Source: Calliphora vicina (lineage: Eukaryota > Arthropoda > Insecta > Diptera > Calliphoridae). From it: a stretch of 64,000 bases of DNA. The DNA lies in assembly GCF_958450345.1 (NCBI RefSeq), contig NC_088782.1, positions 89,946,858 through 90,010,857 of the forward strand, read 5' to 3'. Positions 1 through 11,890 of the stretch are shown in pieces. Every line of letters starts with the position of its first letter. The first letter of the stretch is position 1. The notes under the pieces were generated by a model. That model worked only from the letters and a program-made list of their open reading frames with translations, did no database searches and had not been told where the DNA came from. The position numbers and the translations under genes were made by a program.

Positions 1-228
1 CACAGCTATCTAGTGTATTTGACAGCAAAACGGGACGTTCGTTCCATAGGGCCAATCGTCAAACACTAAAATCAAATACTTCAATGGCTTGGAAAATTAC
101 AAATTTCTTTCTTAAATAATTTTAATCTGCCCACGTTGCAGCGTAAAAGCAAATAAAAACAATCATAGCTACAGAAACAAAATAACTAATGTGTAAAATG
201 CTGAAAAAGGGGAACAAATTATACAGTG
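1..228. other. Unclassified AT-rich sequence
   Basis: No coding signal, RNA gene or terminal repeat is recognisable here. The last five bases (224-228, CAGTG) are the left target-site copy of the element that follows. Confidence 0.5.
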
Positions 229-524
229 CACAGTGGTATGAGAAAAAAAGAGGGAAATAAATCTGTAACTTCTAAACCCTTAGTCCGATTTGAATAAAAT
301 TTCACACCCGCAAAGGGGAATTGTTGTCGAGTTTAAGTTTTGAATCTGGACCTCATGAGCCCACCAGGAGCTGGGCCAGATGTCCCCAAAGTAGGACAGC
401 TCGGGTATGGTCAATTTTAAAAATTATCCTACTTCCCCTTTGCGCACGTGAAATTTCATTCAAATCGGACTAAGGGTTTAGAAGTTACAGATGTATTTCT
501 CTCTTTTTTTCTCATACCACTGTG
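229..524. mobile_element. Transib-like MITE, copy 1 (TIR CACAGTGG)
   Basis: A 296-bp non-coding element with inverted ends of about 95 bp that start CACAGTGGTATGAG on both sides. It is flanked by a perfect 5-bp duplication CAGTG (224-228 and 525-529). A CAC..TG terminus with a 5-bp target duplication is the known signature of Transib transposons, the relatives of RAG1. Assignment to Transib is inferred from ends and duplication length only, since no transposase is present. Longer relatives lie at 5559-7156 and 8905-10421. The short open frame across its right half is just TIR sequence and not a gene. Confidence 0.75.
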
Positions 525-540
525 CAGTGGTATATACATA

Positions 541-1230
541 TGGGGCATTTCATGTCAAGTGAACCAACTTTTGAAATCGATGTCTTCCGATCGGGATGAA
601 ATTTGCACCAATGTTAGTTCTATTGGATAGTAACTCAGACACAATTTTTCAACAAGATCGATCGAGAACTGTCTGAGTTCTTAGCAAAATGTAGTTTAGA
701 TAGCTCTTTCTTAAATCTTTCGAAAAAAAATATTTAAAAAAATAAAACATTTTTAATATTTTTTTTCCGAAATCAAAAACTTTTTTGACTTTTTTTTTAA
801 AATGTTATTTTCCTTGAACACCAAATAGGTGTTCAAGGAAAATATCTAAGCTTAATTTAAGAAAAAAAAAAAAAAGGCCCATTTAAAAAAAAAATCCTAA
901 AAGGTTTTTGATTTCGGAAAAAAATATTAAAAATTTTTTATTTTTTTTTTAAATACTTTTTTTCGAAAGATTGAAGAAAGAGATATCTAAACTATTTGGG
1001 ACACATTTTGCTAAGAACAATAGGTAATAAGTTACATGGATAAGAAAAAACACCTGTTTGACCAAAATGTCAATTTTGACCCCCTATAACTCAGAGAGTT
1101 CTCGACCGATCTTGTTGAAAAATTGTGTCTGAGTTACTATCCAATAGAACTAACCTTGGTGCAAATTTCATCCCGGAAGATCGGAAGACATTGATTTCAA
1201 AAGTTGATTCACTTGACATGAAATGCCCCA
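541..1230. mobile_element. TA-target foldback element, TGGGG ends, copy 1
   Basis: A 690-bp inverted repeat beginning TGGGGCATTTCATGTCAAGT and ending with its complement, flanked by TA at 539-540 and 1231-1232. The arms are several hundred bases long with an A/T-rich centre. TA flanks suggest a Tc1/mariner-type MITE. It has no coding capacity. Relatives are the 198-bp copy at 37870-38067 and the 2.3-kb copy at 52821-55135. Confidence 0.75.
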
Positions 1231-1434
1231 TATGTATTATGAAGATGAAATAATTAAAATAAAAATTTTATTACTTTTTTAATATTTTTTTTCGAAGTTA
1301 CAAAATTTGTCTTGTAGTTTCCGGCAATAACAAAAATTTGTATTTGTAAAATTAGTAATATAAAGGGGAATTTTTATTTAGTATTAATAAATAGTTTACT
1401 TACTTTGACTTTTAAAACTTTTTAATAATACAAT

Positions 1435-1688
1435 TGGGGGATTCAAACGGTCTCCTATTAGCTCGTATTGTCATAATGTCAAAAAATATTTTTTTAGTTT
1501 AAATAAATTTTTGTTGGGTTTCAAACAAAAAAGTTATAAACTAATAAGACTTTTAGAACTATGTTTATTGGTTTGTCATAAAATAACACATTTTTTGTTT
1601 GAAGCACAACAAGAATTTGTTTAAACTAAAAAAATATTTTACGACATTATGACAATACGACCTAATAGCAGATCGTTTGAATCCCCCA
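1435..1688. mobile_element. MITE with TGGGGGATTCAAACG ends, copy 1
   Basis: A 254-bp element with inverted ends TGGGGGATTCAAACG, including a shared interior that mentions CGTATTGTCATAATGTC in both arms. It is flanked by AAT on both sides (1432-1434, 1689-1691). A second copy at 11891-12097 is also flanked by AAT, which supports a 3-bp target duplication. Superfamily not assigned. Confidence 0.7.
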
Positions 1689-1789
1689 AATAATTTGTAT
1701 TATTATCAGGGTTTTATTGTCTATAATACAAAACCATATTGATTGTCACTATTTATTTCTGTGTGAACGTTTATTTATTTCTGTTTAAA

Positions 1790-2080
1790 TATTTACCCAA
1801 TTTATTTATCAAATCGAACACGAACTGTTACAAATTGTCAATGGTCTGTTATAAAATCGTACACGAACGGTGTCAAATCGACAACGGATGGTGTCAATTC
1901 GGTAACGGAATAGTGTAATTTTTTCGTTGTCAAATTGACACCGTTCGTGTATAATTTGTACACATACGGGATTGATACACTATTGACAACGAATGGTGTC
2001 AAATCGTAAACGGATGTGTTCATTTTTTCGCTGAGTGTACTTCTAGTGCTCAATATAGAAGTAATAATGTTACCCAAATT
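1790..2080. repeat. Degenerate tandem motif GGTGTCAAATCG
   Basis: A motif like GGTGTCAAATCG or its complement recurs about every 20-30 bases, with variants such as AACGGATGGTGTCAATTCGG and ACACGAACGGTGTCAAATCG. The minus strand is open for 79 codons (1838-2077), and its translation repeats LTPFV-like units because of the repeat. I read this as a decayed minisatellite or clustered binding motif and not as a gene. Confidence 0.45.
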
Positions 2081-2678
2081 AAATCGAATAATGGAAATTA
2101 TTCTCGATTATTTTCATATACTCATGCATTAAAAGAGGAATAAGCAATGCTCGATACAAACTGTCAAAGCTCTATTGAAAATCTCATTCAACACATTCAG
2201 ATTGTGTTCCAAAAATTAATTCAGGATCAAAGCATGTTCATGCAAATACTGCTAAATAAGAACTGAACTCGCTTAAAATATGTTTCTGTGATGCTAATGG
2301 TCTTAAGCCAATAAGAATAAGTATATCAATTTATACAACAGAATTAATAACTTCTACACTACCGACAGTGGTCGGAGTTGTATGGAGTCGGCGACCAAAA
2401 AGTTTTTGACATTCTAGCTGATCAAAATTCCAGTCTGGCGAACCACATTTTTTGGCCAAAACTCAAAACATCTTTTCCTATATTTGTTGTTAGAATATAG
2501 TGTAAACAAAAAAAATTATTTGTTCTATGAAGTGAGAAAGTTCAATGTTTTAAGTGCACTGGTAAACTGAAACATGTAATGCAGTTTTTTGTTTTATTTG
2601 AGTCACATGTTACACGAAAATAAGAAAACTTTTTTAAATCTATTAGTTATAGATATTAATGACGATGGTAAGTATTTA
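2081..2678. other. Unclassified AT-rich sequence
   Basis: I see no gene or delimited repeat in this stretch. Confidence 0.4.
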
Positions 2679-2932
2679 GGCCCTAATTTTGTAAATCACG
2701 TCACCAAAGTGATATTTATGTGGAAAGCAAAAACAAAATTTCAAAAATTTGTTTTTGTTTTATATACAAAATTTTCAAATTATGAAAGGCAAATCAACAC
2801 TTGAATTTTGGTGCGTTTGTTCTGTTCAGAATTTGTACATAAAACAAAAACAAATTTTTAAGATTTTTGAAAATTTTGTTTTTGCTTTCCACATAAATAT
2901 CACTTGGTGGCGTGATTTACAAAATTAGGGCC
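2679..2932. mobile_element. PIF/Harbinger-type MITE, GGCCCTAATTTTGT ends
   Basis: A 254-bp non-coding element with long inverted arms starting GGCCCTAATTTTGTAAATCA. It is flanked by TTA on both sides (2676-2678, 2933-2935). A 3-bp TTA/TAA duplication with GG-CC rich ends is typical of PIF/Harbinger (Tourist-like) MITEs. The superfamily call is inferred from these two traits. Confidence 0.7.
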
Positions 2933-3369
2933 TTAAATTTTTAATAGTGAAATATTCCAAAAAATTATGATAATAAGAAATTACATAAAAAAACTCACTA
3001 AAAATCAGTGATTTTAACTTTTTTTTAAAAAAAATATGGTATATAACTTACAAACTTTCAACAGATTTCAACGAACCAAAAACGAACAAAATCACAGTGA
3101 TATATTGTGCTTACGAATCATCAATAACTTTCTGCTAGTTTTTGCTTATTTTTAAGAAATCAATTTTTGTTTGAGGAAACGTTTGCTTCAAAAATTGCGA
3201 TTTACTCATTAATTAAATTATTAAAAACTTAATAAAATTTATGTTTTTTGTTATTAATTGTATCTTTTGTATGAATTTGTGTATATACATAAGTGAATAT
3301 TTTAGTTTTGGCCAAAAAGAGTAGCTCACCAGACCTATGTGCAGTGTTTCAAGATTGGAACTACTTACT

Positions 3370-3493
3370 CCCATTAACACGAAGTCTGGTTATACCTTAA
3401 CTAATAGTTATACTGTCGGTTAAAATTATTTTTCTATGAAAACTGTCAATATAACTATTAGTTAAAACATAACCAGACATCGTGTTACTGAGG
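3370..3493. mobile_element. Small palindromic MITE (TTAACACGAAGTCTGG)
   Basis: A 124-bp imperfect palindrome: CCCATTAACACGAAGTCTGG on the left and its near complement on the right, with TAACTAATAGTTATA in both arms. A partial copy of the same end lies inside the hAT element at 38943-39430 (about 39059-39100). Non-coding. Confidence 0.6.
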
Positions 3494-4408
3494 GTTAATA
3501 TGCCATATTTTGACATATTACCAAACAATATAGATCCTCGATATTTAACTAATTTATATATATATCATTTACAAAATACTCCAAAAATCAGGAATCTACA
3601 TTTATTATAACTCTAAGCTAGTGCCTAACGCCTATAGCAGTAGTCGACATAAAGATAACTAGGATAATAACATGTTATTGTTTTTTTATAAACTTCTTTG
3701 ACATTTGTGATGTTTAAAGGTAAATAACTTTTTTGTTGTGCATCTGTTTAACCGGTTTTTTTTATCATATGCGGTTTTTTTATGGATATGCGGATTATCT
3801 CCGGTTAACCGGGTTTTTTTATCATATGCAGTATTATATCAGGTCTTCTTTAATTTAGCTAAAAAAATTAGACTTTATTAGATTAGTTGCAACAACGAAA
3901 TTGTTGCATTGACCAACCATTAACTAATTTATGTAATCCATAAATTTCTTGTACCAAAAATATAAAAAAAGGAATTTTTCTCACATAAATAAAAAGAGCT
4001 ATTTGCAAAAGCAAATATTTTAATTTCGAATATCTGTAAAACTATAATTGTAAAAATTTTTAAAATTTTTACGGATAAATTTCATACAGAACTATACAAA
4101 TACAGAACTATACAAATAGTCAGAATTGGATTAGTGGGCGTGACACTTCCAATACAAAGTATATATTAAAACTATGTCTAAAGTATCTTACAATTATAGT
4201 TCTCCAGATAATAGCGCTGGTATCGTTTTACATAGTTTGGTAGAAAATTGTACGGATTGGATCAGTAGGCGTGGCAAAATTGCGAGAATTTTCAAACTTT
4301 GTCTGAAACATATATTTATATCCGGTATTAAGTAATTATATTTATTTATAAAATCTGTTCACATTTGATTAGTTTACTACGACATAAAAACGAAAACTTT
4401 GTGACCAT
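3494..4408. other. Unclassified stretch with short internal repeats
   Basis: No gene seen. Two related segments near 4110-4190 and 4240-4320 share GGATTAGTGGGCGTG-like text, and 3748-3835 repeats ATCATATGCGGTTTTT-like text. These look like remnants of interspersed repeats. Confidence 0.4.
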
Positions 4409-4518
4409 TCCCGGCCGGAATTACCGGCAATAATTTTACGGGAATTCCCTGGAAATTTAAATTTTTTTCCCGGGAAAAACGGGAAATTTTAAATTAATTA
4501 AAACTACTTTAATATATT

Positions 4519-5100
4519 TAAATATAACATCTCTGTTTGATGAATGGCTTGTTCCAAATATTAGTGGAGGTTTTAAAACCCATTAAGGATACAGTAGTAG
4601 CATTAAGCCGACATTTTGCTGTGATGAACACTCTTTATGAACAGCTGTTATCTAAAAATTCTACGATTCCTCAAAAAATGGTTTTCGCAATAAAATGTAA
4701 AGTTAATATACAATATAACAGCAGACTTATGTAAATTTCCTAATAACATTGCAGCATAATAAGCTAAATTATAATACAAAAAGGCAATGTTCATACATAC
4801 CCCTATTTGACCGCAATCTTCCCTCATCAGTTCAAAGCGATGATGATTTAAAATCAAATACTGAAAATTTTAAATCATATGCTGAAAGTCGTTTTAAGCG
4901 GGAATTAGCTTTATTTGAAAAAAGTAGCAATCGGAGAAAAAATTGAGATTGTCTTTATAATGCTTTATTAACGATAAAGCCACCACCTGTTTAAAGCGAA
5001 AGAGTTTTCTCGGTGTCTGGAAACTTTGCCACTAAAATAAGAAATCATCAATTGACTTACCGAATGCATTTTGAAAACTCAATTTTTTAAAAAAAATAGT
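4519..5100 (+). pseudogene. hAT transposase C-terminal relic
   Basis: Conceptual translation in shifting frames gives a hAT C-terminal half. It includes ELALFEKSSNRRKN, then after one stop LYNALLTIKPPPV, then SERVFSVSGNFATKIRN. The SERxFS-(x)-G-x-x-T-K-x-R block is the conserved hAT dimerisation/C-terminal motif. At least two in-frame stops and one or more frame changes break it, so it cannot make transposase. The upstream piece 4537-4734 is also open but less recognisable. It sits between the CCCGG-rich ends of the same decayed element. Confidence 0.75.
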
Positions 5101-5396
5101 TCTATGACGAACATATAACATTAGTTATATGAAATAATAGCGGTATGATGTAATTTTTGTTTTGGAAATAAATTCAATTTTATTTTAAAATATTTATATT
5201 TTATAAAAAAAAATATAATAAAAAATATGTATAACAGAAAAATTAAAAGAATGAAGCTAAAAACTGCATTACAATGCAATTAAAAAAGTGACAGTGAATT
5301 CTAAAGGTACATTCACAATTTATAAAATTGTGTGACACTTAAGTGCTCTTTTTCTCTATTACCAGGACATGAGATCTACATCATGAATATCGCTAT

Positions 5397-7251
5397 CTGG
5401 CCTACCTAAACAAAAGCGTAAGACGGAACGTTTTTTTCCGCTTAGCTTTAACGCTGAAATGCCATACCTAAACAACAGCGCCAACGCTACGTCAAACAAT
5501 AAAAACAGGATTATAAAAAAATAAATATAACATCCCTGATTATTTAGCGTTACCGCCGCACAGTGGTATGAGAATGAAAAAAGAGGGAAATAAATCTGTA
5601 ACTTCTAAACCCTTACTCTGATTTGAATGAAATTTCACATGCGCAAAGGGGAAGTGTAGTCGAGTTTTGAATTTGGACCTCATGAGCCCACCAGGAGCGG
5701 GACCAGGGGTTCCCAAAGTAGGACACCTCGGATATGTTCAATATTTAAAACGATCCTATTTCTTCGTCTGTGTTCCTATTTTAAAAGAATTACACAATTA
5801 CTCCTCGTCGAGCACTTTTTGGGGAAAAAAGTACTTTTATTCTTTTTAAGTTATCTAAAAAATATCTTAGAGGATATCCATAATAGGGGTGGAGTTATCG
5901 GAACCCTTTACAAGATAATTAAGAACTTATTGGGCCATCTAAAATAGGTTACTATATTTTGATATCGAGTATGCGATTTGAGAATTTTTGCCCTAAAGTT
6001 GAATTTTACATGAAAAATAGGCATTTTTTGAATGGACCTGGTCCCCTAGGTATCAAAAAGTAGAAATTTTTTTTTCATTTAAAATATTTGGCATAAAGTT
6101 AGCTTTGCAAAAAGTGCAAATTGATTATACATCCTCTTAGATATTTTTTAGATAACTTAAAAAGAATAAAAGTAAGGTAGACATATTATATATCAATGGA
6201 TACTTTTCAAAAATGTATATGTATAACTTTTGACAATTAAAAAATTCATGGAATACTTTTTTGAAAAATATGACAAAAAATGCTTTTTATTGAATTTTGC
6301 ATAGATAAAATTTTTTTCAAATTGAAATAAAATTTTTATTTATACATATATTTTAATAAAATTTCACAGTTATGTAGATTTTTCTATTTAAAATGGAAAA
6401 ATAAAAACAAATTTTGAAATTTGTTATCAAGTATCCCGCAATTCCCAAAAAAATCTTGAAAAATCCCAAAAATGGGATTTTTTCGTTTTTTGGCTATAAT
6501 ATCCATAATAAGGGCGGGGTTATCGGAACCCTTTACAAGACAATTAAAAACTTATTGGGCCATCTAAAATAGGTTACTATATTTTGATATCGGGTATGCG
6601 ATTTGAGAATTTTTGCCCTAAAGTTGAATTTTACATAAAAAATAGGCACTTTTGAATGGACCTGATCCCGTCGGTATCAAAAATTATAAATGTTTTTTTC
6701 ATTTAAAATATTTGGCGTAAAGTTGGCTTTTCAAAAAGTACAAATTCATTATACATCCTCTTAGAAATTTCTTAGATAACTTAAAAAGAATAAAAGTACT
6801 TTTTTCCCAAAAAAAATTGCGAAAAATCGCCCTTTTTAATTGTTTTATATTCAAATGCATGTAACTTTGGACTCAGTCATGATTTTTAAACACTTCTTTC
6901 TTTATTTGATATACACATCTATTGTTAATCCTATAAAAGAAAAATGTATAAAATCGGCGAATTTTTGGAACCGCGGTCACCAAAAAACTTGGAACACAAA
7001 CGAAGAAATAGGATCATTTTAAAAATTTAACATACCCGAGGTGTCCTACTTTGGGAACCCCTGGTCCTGCTCCTGTTGGGGCCATGAGTCCCAAATTCAA
7101 AACGGTTTAGAAGTTACAGATTCATTTCCCCCTTTTTTTATTCTCATACCACTGTGCGCCGCGTTATTTCGGTATGCTACATACAAATTGTATGGGCTTG
7201 AGAATTTTTGACAACTAAAAAACGCTTGCCGCCTGTCTTTAGGTATGCCAG
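5397..7251. mobile_element. Candidate TIR element CTGGCxTACCTAAA nested in the hAT relic
   Basis: The left end CTGGCCTACCTAAACAAAAG and the complement of the right end, CTGGCATACCTAAAGACAGG, match well over about 25 bases. A subterminal repeat CATACCTAAACAACAGCG lies near 5462. It is interrupted by the Transib-like element. I did not find a convincing target duplication, so this is tentative. Confidence 0.45.
5559..7156. mobile_element. Transib-like element, copy 2 (non-autonomous, 1.6 kb)
   Basis: Same CACAGTGGTATGAG ends as at 229-524, flanked by a perfect GC-rich 5-bp duplication CGCCG (5554-5558, 7157-7161). The interior lacks a transposase. It contains an internal direct duplication: a block with TATCCATAATAGGGG and GGTTATCGGAACCC occurs near 5873 and again near 6508. 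The 60-codon open frame at 6840-7022 recurs at 9955-10137 in copy 3 as repeated DNA and is probably not a gene. Confidence 0.8.
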
Positions 7252-7502
7252 TAATATTTAATTTTATAGTAACAAATGATCTCCAAATACTTGATCCAAC
7301 ATTTTTTTGTTTTATGTTAGTAGAATTGAATTGTAATGTATTGTTTTTCATTTTCTTTTAATAAAATTAAACAATTTTGTAAAATAATATTCTTTTTTAC
7401 TTATTTTTCTAGTTGAAAAGAAGTTCCCGGGATTGCCGGGAAATGAAATTTTTCATTCCCGTTTCCCGGGAAATAAAATTATCCGGGAAACCCCAAACCC
7501 TA

Positions 7503-8662
7503 ATTACAACCGATGGGTAAAATAACTAGTTTCTAAAGTATATTTTAAAGTGACTTCAGCATAGATAATTTATAATCACTAAAGTGACACGCTAGATTAT
7601 CTGGAATGTATAAAGTAATCAATTAACTTCCCTTAGCTATTTGTAGTACAAATTGGAGTCAGCCAAGTGATCAGACATTAGCGAAATTTACTTTATATAA
7701 GGGACAACTTGTAGAAATGAAGTGTATTGTAAAATGAACACATAAATATTGGATGGAAATTTTGTTTATTTCAGTACTCTTTGAAATCTCAAAATACTCT
7801 TTAATTAATTACTTTTTCTTAATTATTAGCATAAAAAAATAAAATCTGCGGAAAATTTATCTCAATTGTTTTAAACGCACTAATTTTTTTATATTATGTA
7901 TTTAAAAGTTCATAAAATGAGATTTTATCGTGTATTTTACTTTATACAGGCACAAAATAAACAATCATTGGATTTGAATTTTATTAACATGCGCGCATCC
8001 AATGTTATTGTTAGTACTCATACGTTTGCTATGTCTTTAATTTATTTTACGTTTTTTTTTTTTTAAATGTAATCAACTGTTATGGATTTGTCACCCTCAT
8101 TGTGTGGCGTTTGATGTATTATTCGGTTCATTTGACCGACAGGTCTTGACAAATAAAATACTTTGTCAAAGACAAATAACGCAAACAAACATGCATCCAC
8201 ACTTTGTACACGGCAACAAAGAAAAGGGCAAAACACAGAACCCCTTGTTTAAGCAAAGGATAATTCAACCACAGCCACACTCATACAAAGGAGCGCATAA
8301 TAAAAACAAATAGTCAACCAGCCAACTGTCATTGAATCAGACCACATTTTCATTGTGGACACAATGACAACTTGTGGTTTTTCATTTGAGTGAAATAAAA
8401 TCAATTAGATCAGGCTCGCATCGTCAATTACAGTTATCAGTTTCTTAAGATCAAAAGAACTCTGCAACGCCAACTGACAAAATATTTCAGCTCGATATTT
8501 CAAAGTTACATACATACTTATATAAATAAGATAAATTTACAAGGAATCGTCGCTACGCCTAAAAAACAACTTCTGAGGAGAGTAATAATAAAGTATGTCT
8601 ATTTGGACCAACCAAATTTTATATTCACGATATACTTGTATTTGCAGTATTTTTGTATAAAA
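7503..8662. other. Apparently single-copy sequence, no gene found
   Basis: About 1.1 kb in which I see no known element. The part from 8100 to 8340 is less AT-rich than its surroundings. It contains a 69-codon open frame (8104-8313) with unremarkable residues and no homology that I recognise; I do not call it a gene. Confidence 0.4.
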
Positions 8663-8904
8663 ACAAGTAAGAGGGAGCTATATTCGGCTGTGCCGAATAT
8701 TATATACCCTTCATCTAATTATACTTTTTTTCCAAAGTTGTTTTTTTAATTATTAAGAAAACAAATTTTTTTGAATTGTTTTTTTTAAATTTAATTTTTT
8801 TTTAAATTTTAAATGAAAAAAAAAATCGGGTTAAAAAATATTTTTTCCTATTTTGACCCATTGTAGGTCCAACTTACTATGGTTTTATATACGTCATTGC
8901 TACG

Positions 8905-10421
8905 CACAGTGGTATGAGAACAAAACAAGAGGGAAATAAATCTGTAACTTCTAAACCCTTACGCCGATTTGAATGAAATTTCACATGCGCAAAGAGGAAG
9001 TGTAGTCGAGTTTAAGTATTGAATTTGGACCTCATGACCCCACCAGGAGCGGGACCAGGGGTTCCCAAAGTAGGACACCTCGGGTATGTTCAATTTTTAA
9101 AATGATCCTATTTCTTCGTTTGTGTTCCGATTTAAAAAATTACAACTCGCTGAGAATTTACCTAGCACTGTTATTTACATTCATAAAAATGTTATTATGT
9201 AGGCAGCATGCTTTTTTATGAATTTCTATGTTAGGTAAATTCTCAGCGACTTGTTAAGTTTTCCCTAATGTATTTGACAAGTAAAAAACATAAGGTAGAC
9301 ATGTTATATATCAATGGATACTTTTCAAAAATGTATATAACTTTTACAACAATTAAAAAATTCATGGAATACTTTTTGAAAAATATGACAAAAAATGCTT
9401 TTTATTGAATTTTGCATAGATAAAATTTTTTTCAAATTGAAATTAATTTTTTTTTTTATGAATATTTTTTAATGAAATTTCACAGTTATGTAGATTTAAA
9501 ATGGAAAAATAAAAACAAATTTTGAAATTTGAAACCGCAATTTTCCAAAAAATCTTGAAAAATTCAAAAAAAGGGATTTTTTCGTTTTTTGGCTATAATA
9601 TCCATAATAGGGGCGGGGTTATCGGAACCCTTTACAAGATAATTAAGAACTTATCGGGCCATCTAAAGTAGGTTACTATAATTTGATATCGAGTATGCGA
9701 TTTGAGAATTTTTGCCCAAAAGTTGAATTTTACATAAAAAATAGGCATTTTTTGAATGGACCTGATCCCGTCGGTATCAAAAATTATAAATGGTTTTTTC
9801 ATTTAAAATATTTTTCGTAAAGTTAGCTTTTCAAAAAGTATAAACTCATTATACATCCTCTTAGAAAATTTTTAGCTATCTTAAAAAGAATAAAAGTACT
9901 TTTTTCCCCAAAAAAATTGCGAAAAATCGCCTTTTTTAATTTTTTTATATTCAAATGCATGTAACTTTGGACTCAGTCATGATTTTTAAACACTTCTTTC
10001 TTTATTTGATATATAGATCTATTGTTAATTATATAAAAGAAAAATCGGAGAATATTTGGAACCGCGGTCACCAAAAAACTGGTGTAGGGTGGGTAAAAAT
10101 GAAGAAAATTAAATTTTCAAATGCGAATATCTCCTAAGCTATAAGAGATAATTGACGGGGTTTTATGTAGTGTAGTTTATGTAATTTTTTTTAAATCGGA
10201 ACACAAACGAAGAAATAGGATCATTTTAAAAATTAAACATACCCGAGGTGTCCTATTTTGGGAACCCCTGGTCCCCCTGCTGGTGGGGTCATGAGGTCCA
10301 AATTCAAAACTTAAGCTCGACTACACTTCCTCTTTGGGATTGTGAAATTTCATTCAAATCGGCGTAAGGGTTTAGAAGTTACAGATTTATTTCCCTCTTT
10401 TTTTATTCTCATACCACTGTG
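8905..10421. mobile_element. Transib-like element, copy 3 (non-autonomous, 1.5 kb)
   Basis: CACAGTGGTATGAG ends at both sides. The flanks are CTACG (8900-8904) and CAACG (10422-10426), a 5-bp duplication with one mismatch. It sits inside the DINE-like element, whose uninterrupted relatives read through this point (compare ACGTCGTTGCAAAGGTCTTT near 22705). It carries a nested 101-bp palindrome at 9148-9248. Confidence 0.75.
9148..9248. mobile_element. 101-bp palindromic micro-element
   Basis: Inverted ends CGCTGAGAATTTACCTA, flanked by ACT on both sides (9145-9147, 9249-9251). It lies inside Transib-like copy 3 and is absent from copy 2, so it is a later insertion. Confidence 0.6.
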
Positions 10422-10801
10422 CAACGGTCTTTGAAATATCTATCATTAGATATCCATATTGTCTATATTAATGACTTAGTAATCCAGATATAGGTAAAAA
10501 ATCGAGGTTGTCCTTATATCTCAGCCATTTGTGAACCGATTTTCTCGATTTTAAATAGCAACCGAGACGGAAGAATTCCGGAGCTATTGATGTATGAATC
10601 GTGTATGTAACTTATTTGGGGACTTCGGAAAGTTGATTTCAACAGACAGATTGACTGACATGGCTTAATCGACTCTACTATCTATAAGGAGCCAGAATAT
10701 ACATATATACTTTAAAGGGTCGAAAAATTATTTTGTTTAAATTACAAACGGAATGACAAACTTATATATGACCTTCTCACGAAGGTGAAGGCTATAAAAA
10801 C

Positions 10802-11890
10802 AAATAAATTAAGTCCTATCCAATGCAAATATCCATTAAGGCCCGAATGTATGTATCATTAAAATCGGTGGATCAAACAATTATGATTAAGATTTCTTCT
10901 GAGATCACAGTGTTACAATTATCGTAGGATGTTGAAATTGTTAATGCTTTTTAAGCTTTAAAATATGTTGGCGGTTTATATAATGCACGGGATTCCCATG
11001 TTGATTCGGAGTATCGTATCGTTGGTCTCATGTAGAAAGGACCTCAATACACTTCACACAAATTGAATATAATAGTATCAGAAATAATGGGTTTACAAGC
11101 AACTGTATAAAAAAGTTACATTTGATAATTACAGTTTCTATTATGTTTTTATCTTCTCCTGTACATTTCTAATTATTTCTGCATGAGGCCAACGATGTGT
11201 ACATTCAAGTGATTTTTGTTCTCCACCAGTTCTCCATCAAGTAAAACTTTATATCAATTTGGAGTAAGACGAACGCAAAACAACAATAATAGTCCTGACC
11301 TTTCTTAAATGATGATGACGAGAGAGTTAAATTACGAATGACACCCCCTTCACAATTTTTTGAACATTGACTTGTTCGATGTTCGTTGTGTGTTTTCGAA
11401 CATTGGTGAACGAATCACTCTAATGTACATGTGTATTTGTTTTTATAGTATTCTAAAACATTATGCACCATTTAACTTTATGATTTCATTTACTGAAATT
11501 GATTAAAAATTTGTCAATTTTCAATATGAAAATCTTATTATTCCGCACTACTTGGAACGAAAATTAATATTTATAAAACGAACAACTATGTAGGTACATT
11601 GAAAAAATAATACAGAAATTTAAAAAAATATTTTATTTCAATATGCACCCTTAACATGGTGTTTCGTTTACCCGTCAAATAGAAATTTATTAGATTTTCG
11701 TTAACTATATTTCCATGCACAAGAACATCTAAAATATGCATTAATGATGAGATATGTACTAAAACAGAATAAAATTCATTGTAAACTTAAAAATATTCTC
11801 AAAAAATATGCAATCATTTTTTGTTATTAAAGACTGAGCCGAAAAAAACTTATACTTGTATTAAGTTAAAAAAAACATGAACCGTTCAAT
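10802..11890. other. Unclassified, with an inverted repeat near 11003-11210
   Basis: A segment near 11010-11035 (CGTATCGTTGGTCTCATGTAG) is repeated in inverted form near 11172-11200, suggesting a small MITE of about 200 bp. The rest shows no gene or delimited element. Confidence 0.4.

Larger units (their letters stand above)
4409..7502 (+). mobile_element. Decayed hAT element with CCCGGGAA-rich ends, disrupted by insertions
   Basis: Both ends carry clustered CCCGG/CCGGGAA words (4409-4480 and 7425-7500), in opposite orientation, around a hAT transposase relic at 4519-5100. The interior is split by an element at 5397-7251, which is itself split by the Transib-like element at 5559-7156. I could not find a clean 8-bp duplication, so the outer limits are approximate. 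Confidence 0.6.
8663..10801 (-). mobile_element. DINE/Helentron-type non-autonomous element, split by an insertion
   Basis: Read on the minus strand, the element starts with TTATAGCCTTCACCTTCGTG (near 10800). It ends with a hairpin, ATTCGGCACAGCCGAAT, followed by CTCTTACTTG. Subterminal hairpins at both ends, GGGTATA-type text and a TTG|TT terminus resemble Drosophila DINE-1/INE-1 and Helentron-associated elements; the family name is inferred. The Transib-like element 8905-10421 is inserted in it, leaving about 0.6 kb of the original. Related copies are at 15223, 22466, 26750 and 47973. Confidence 0.6.

Noticed and set aside
6840..7022. 60-codon frame repeated at 9955-10137
   Set aside because: Both lie inside copies of the same non-autonomous Transib-like element; the C-terminal halves diverge by indels that change the frame, so no coding constraint is evident.
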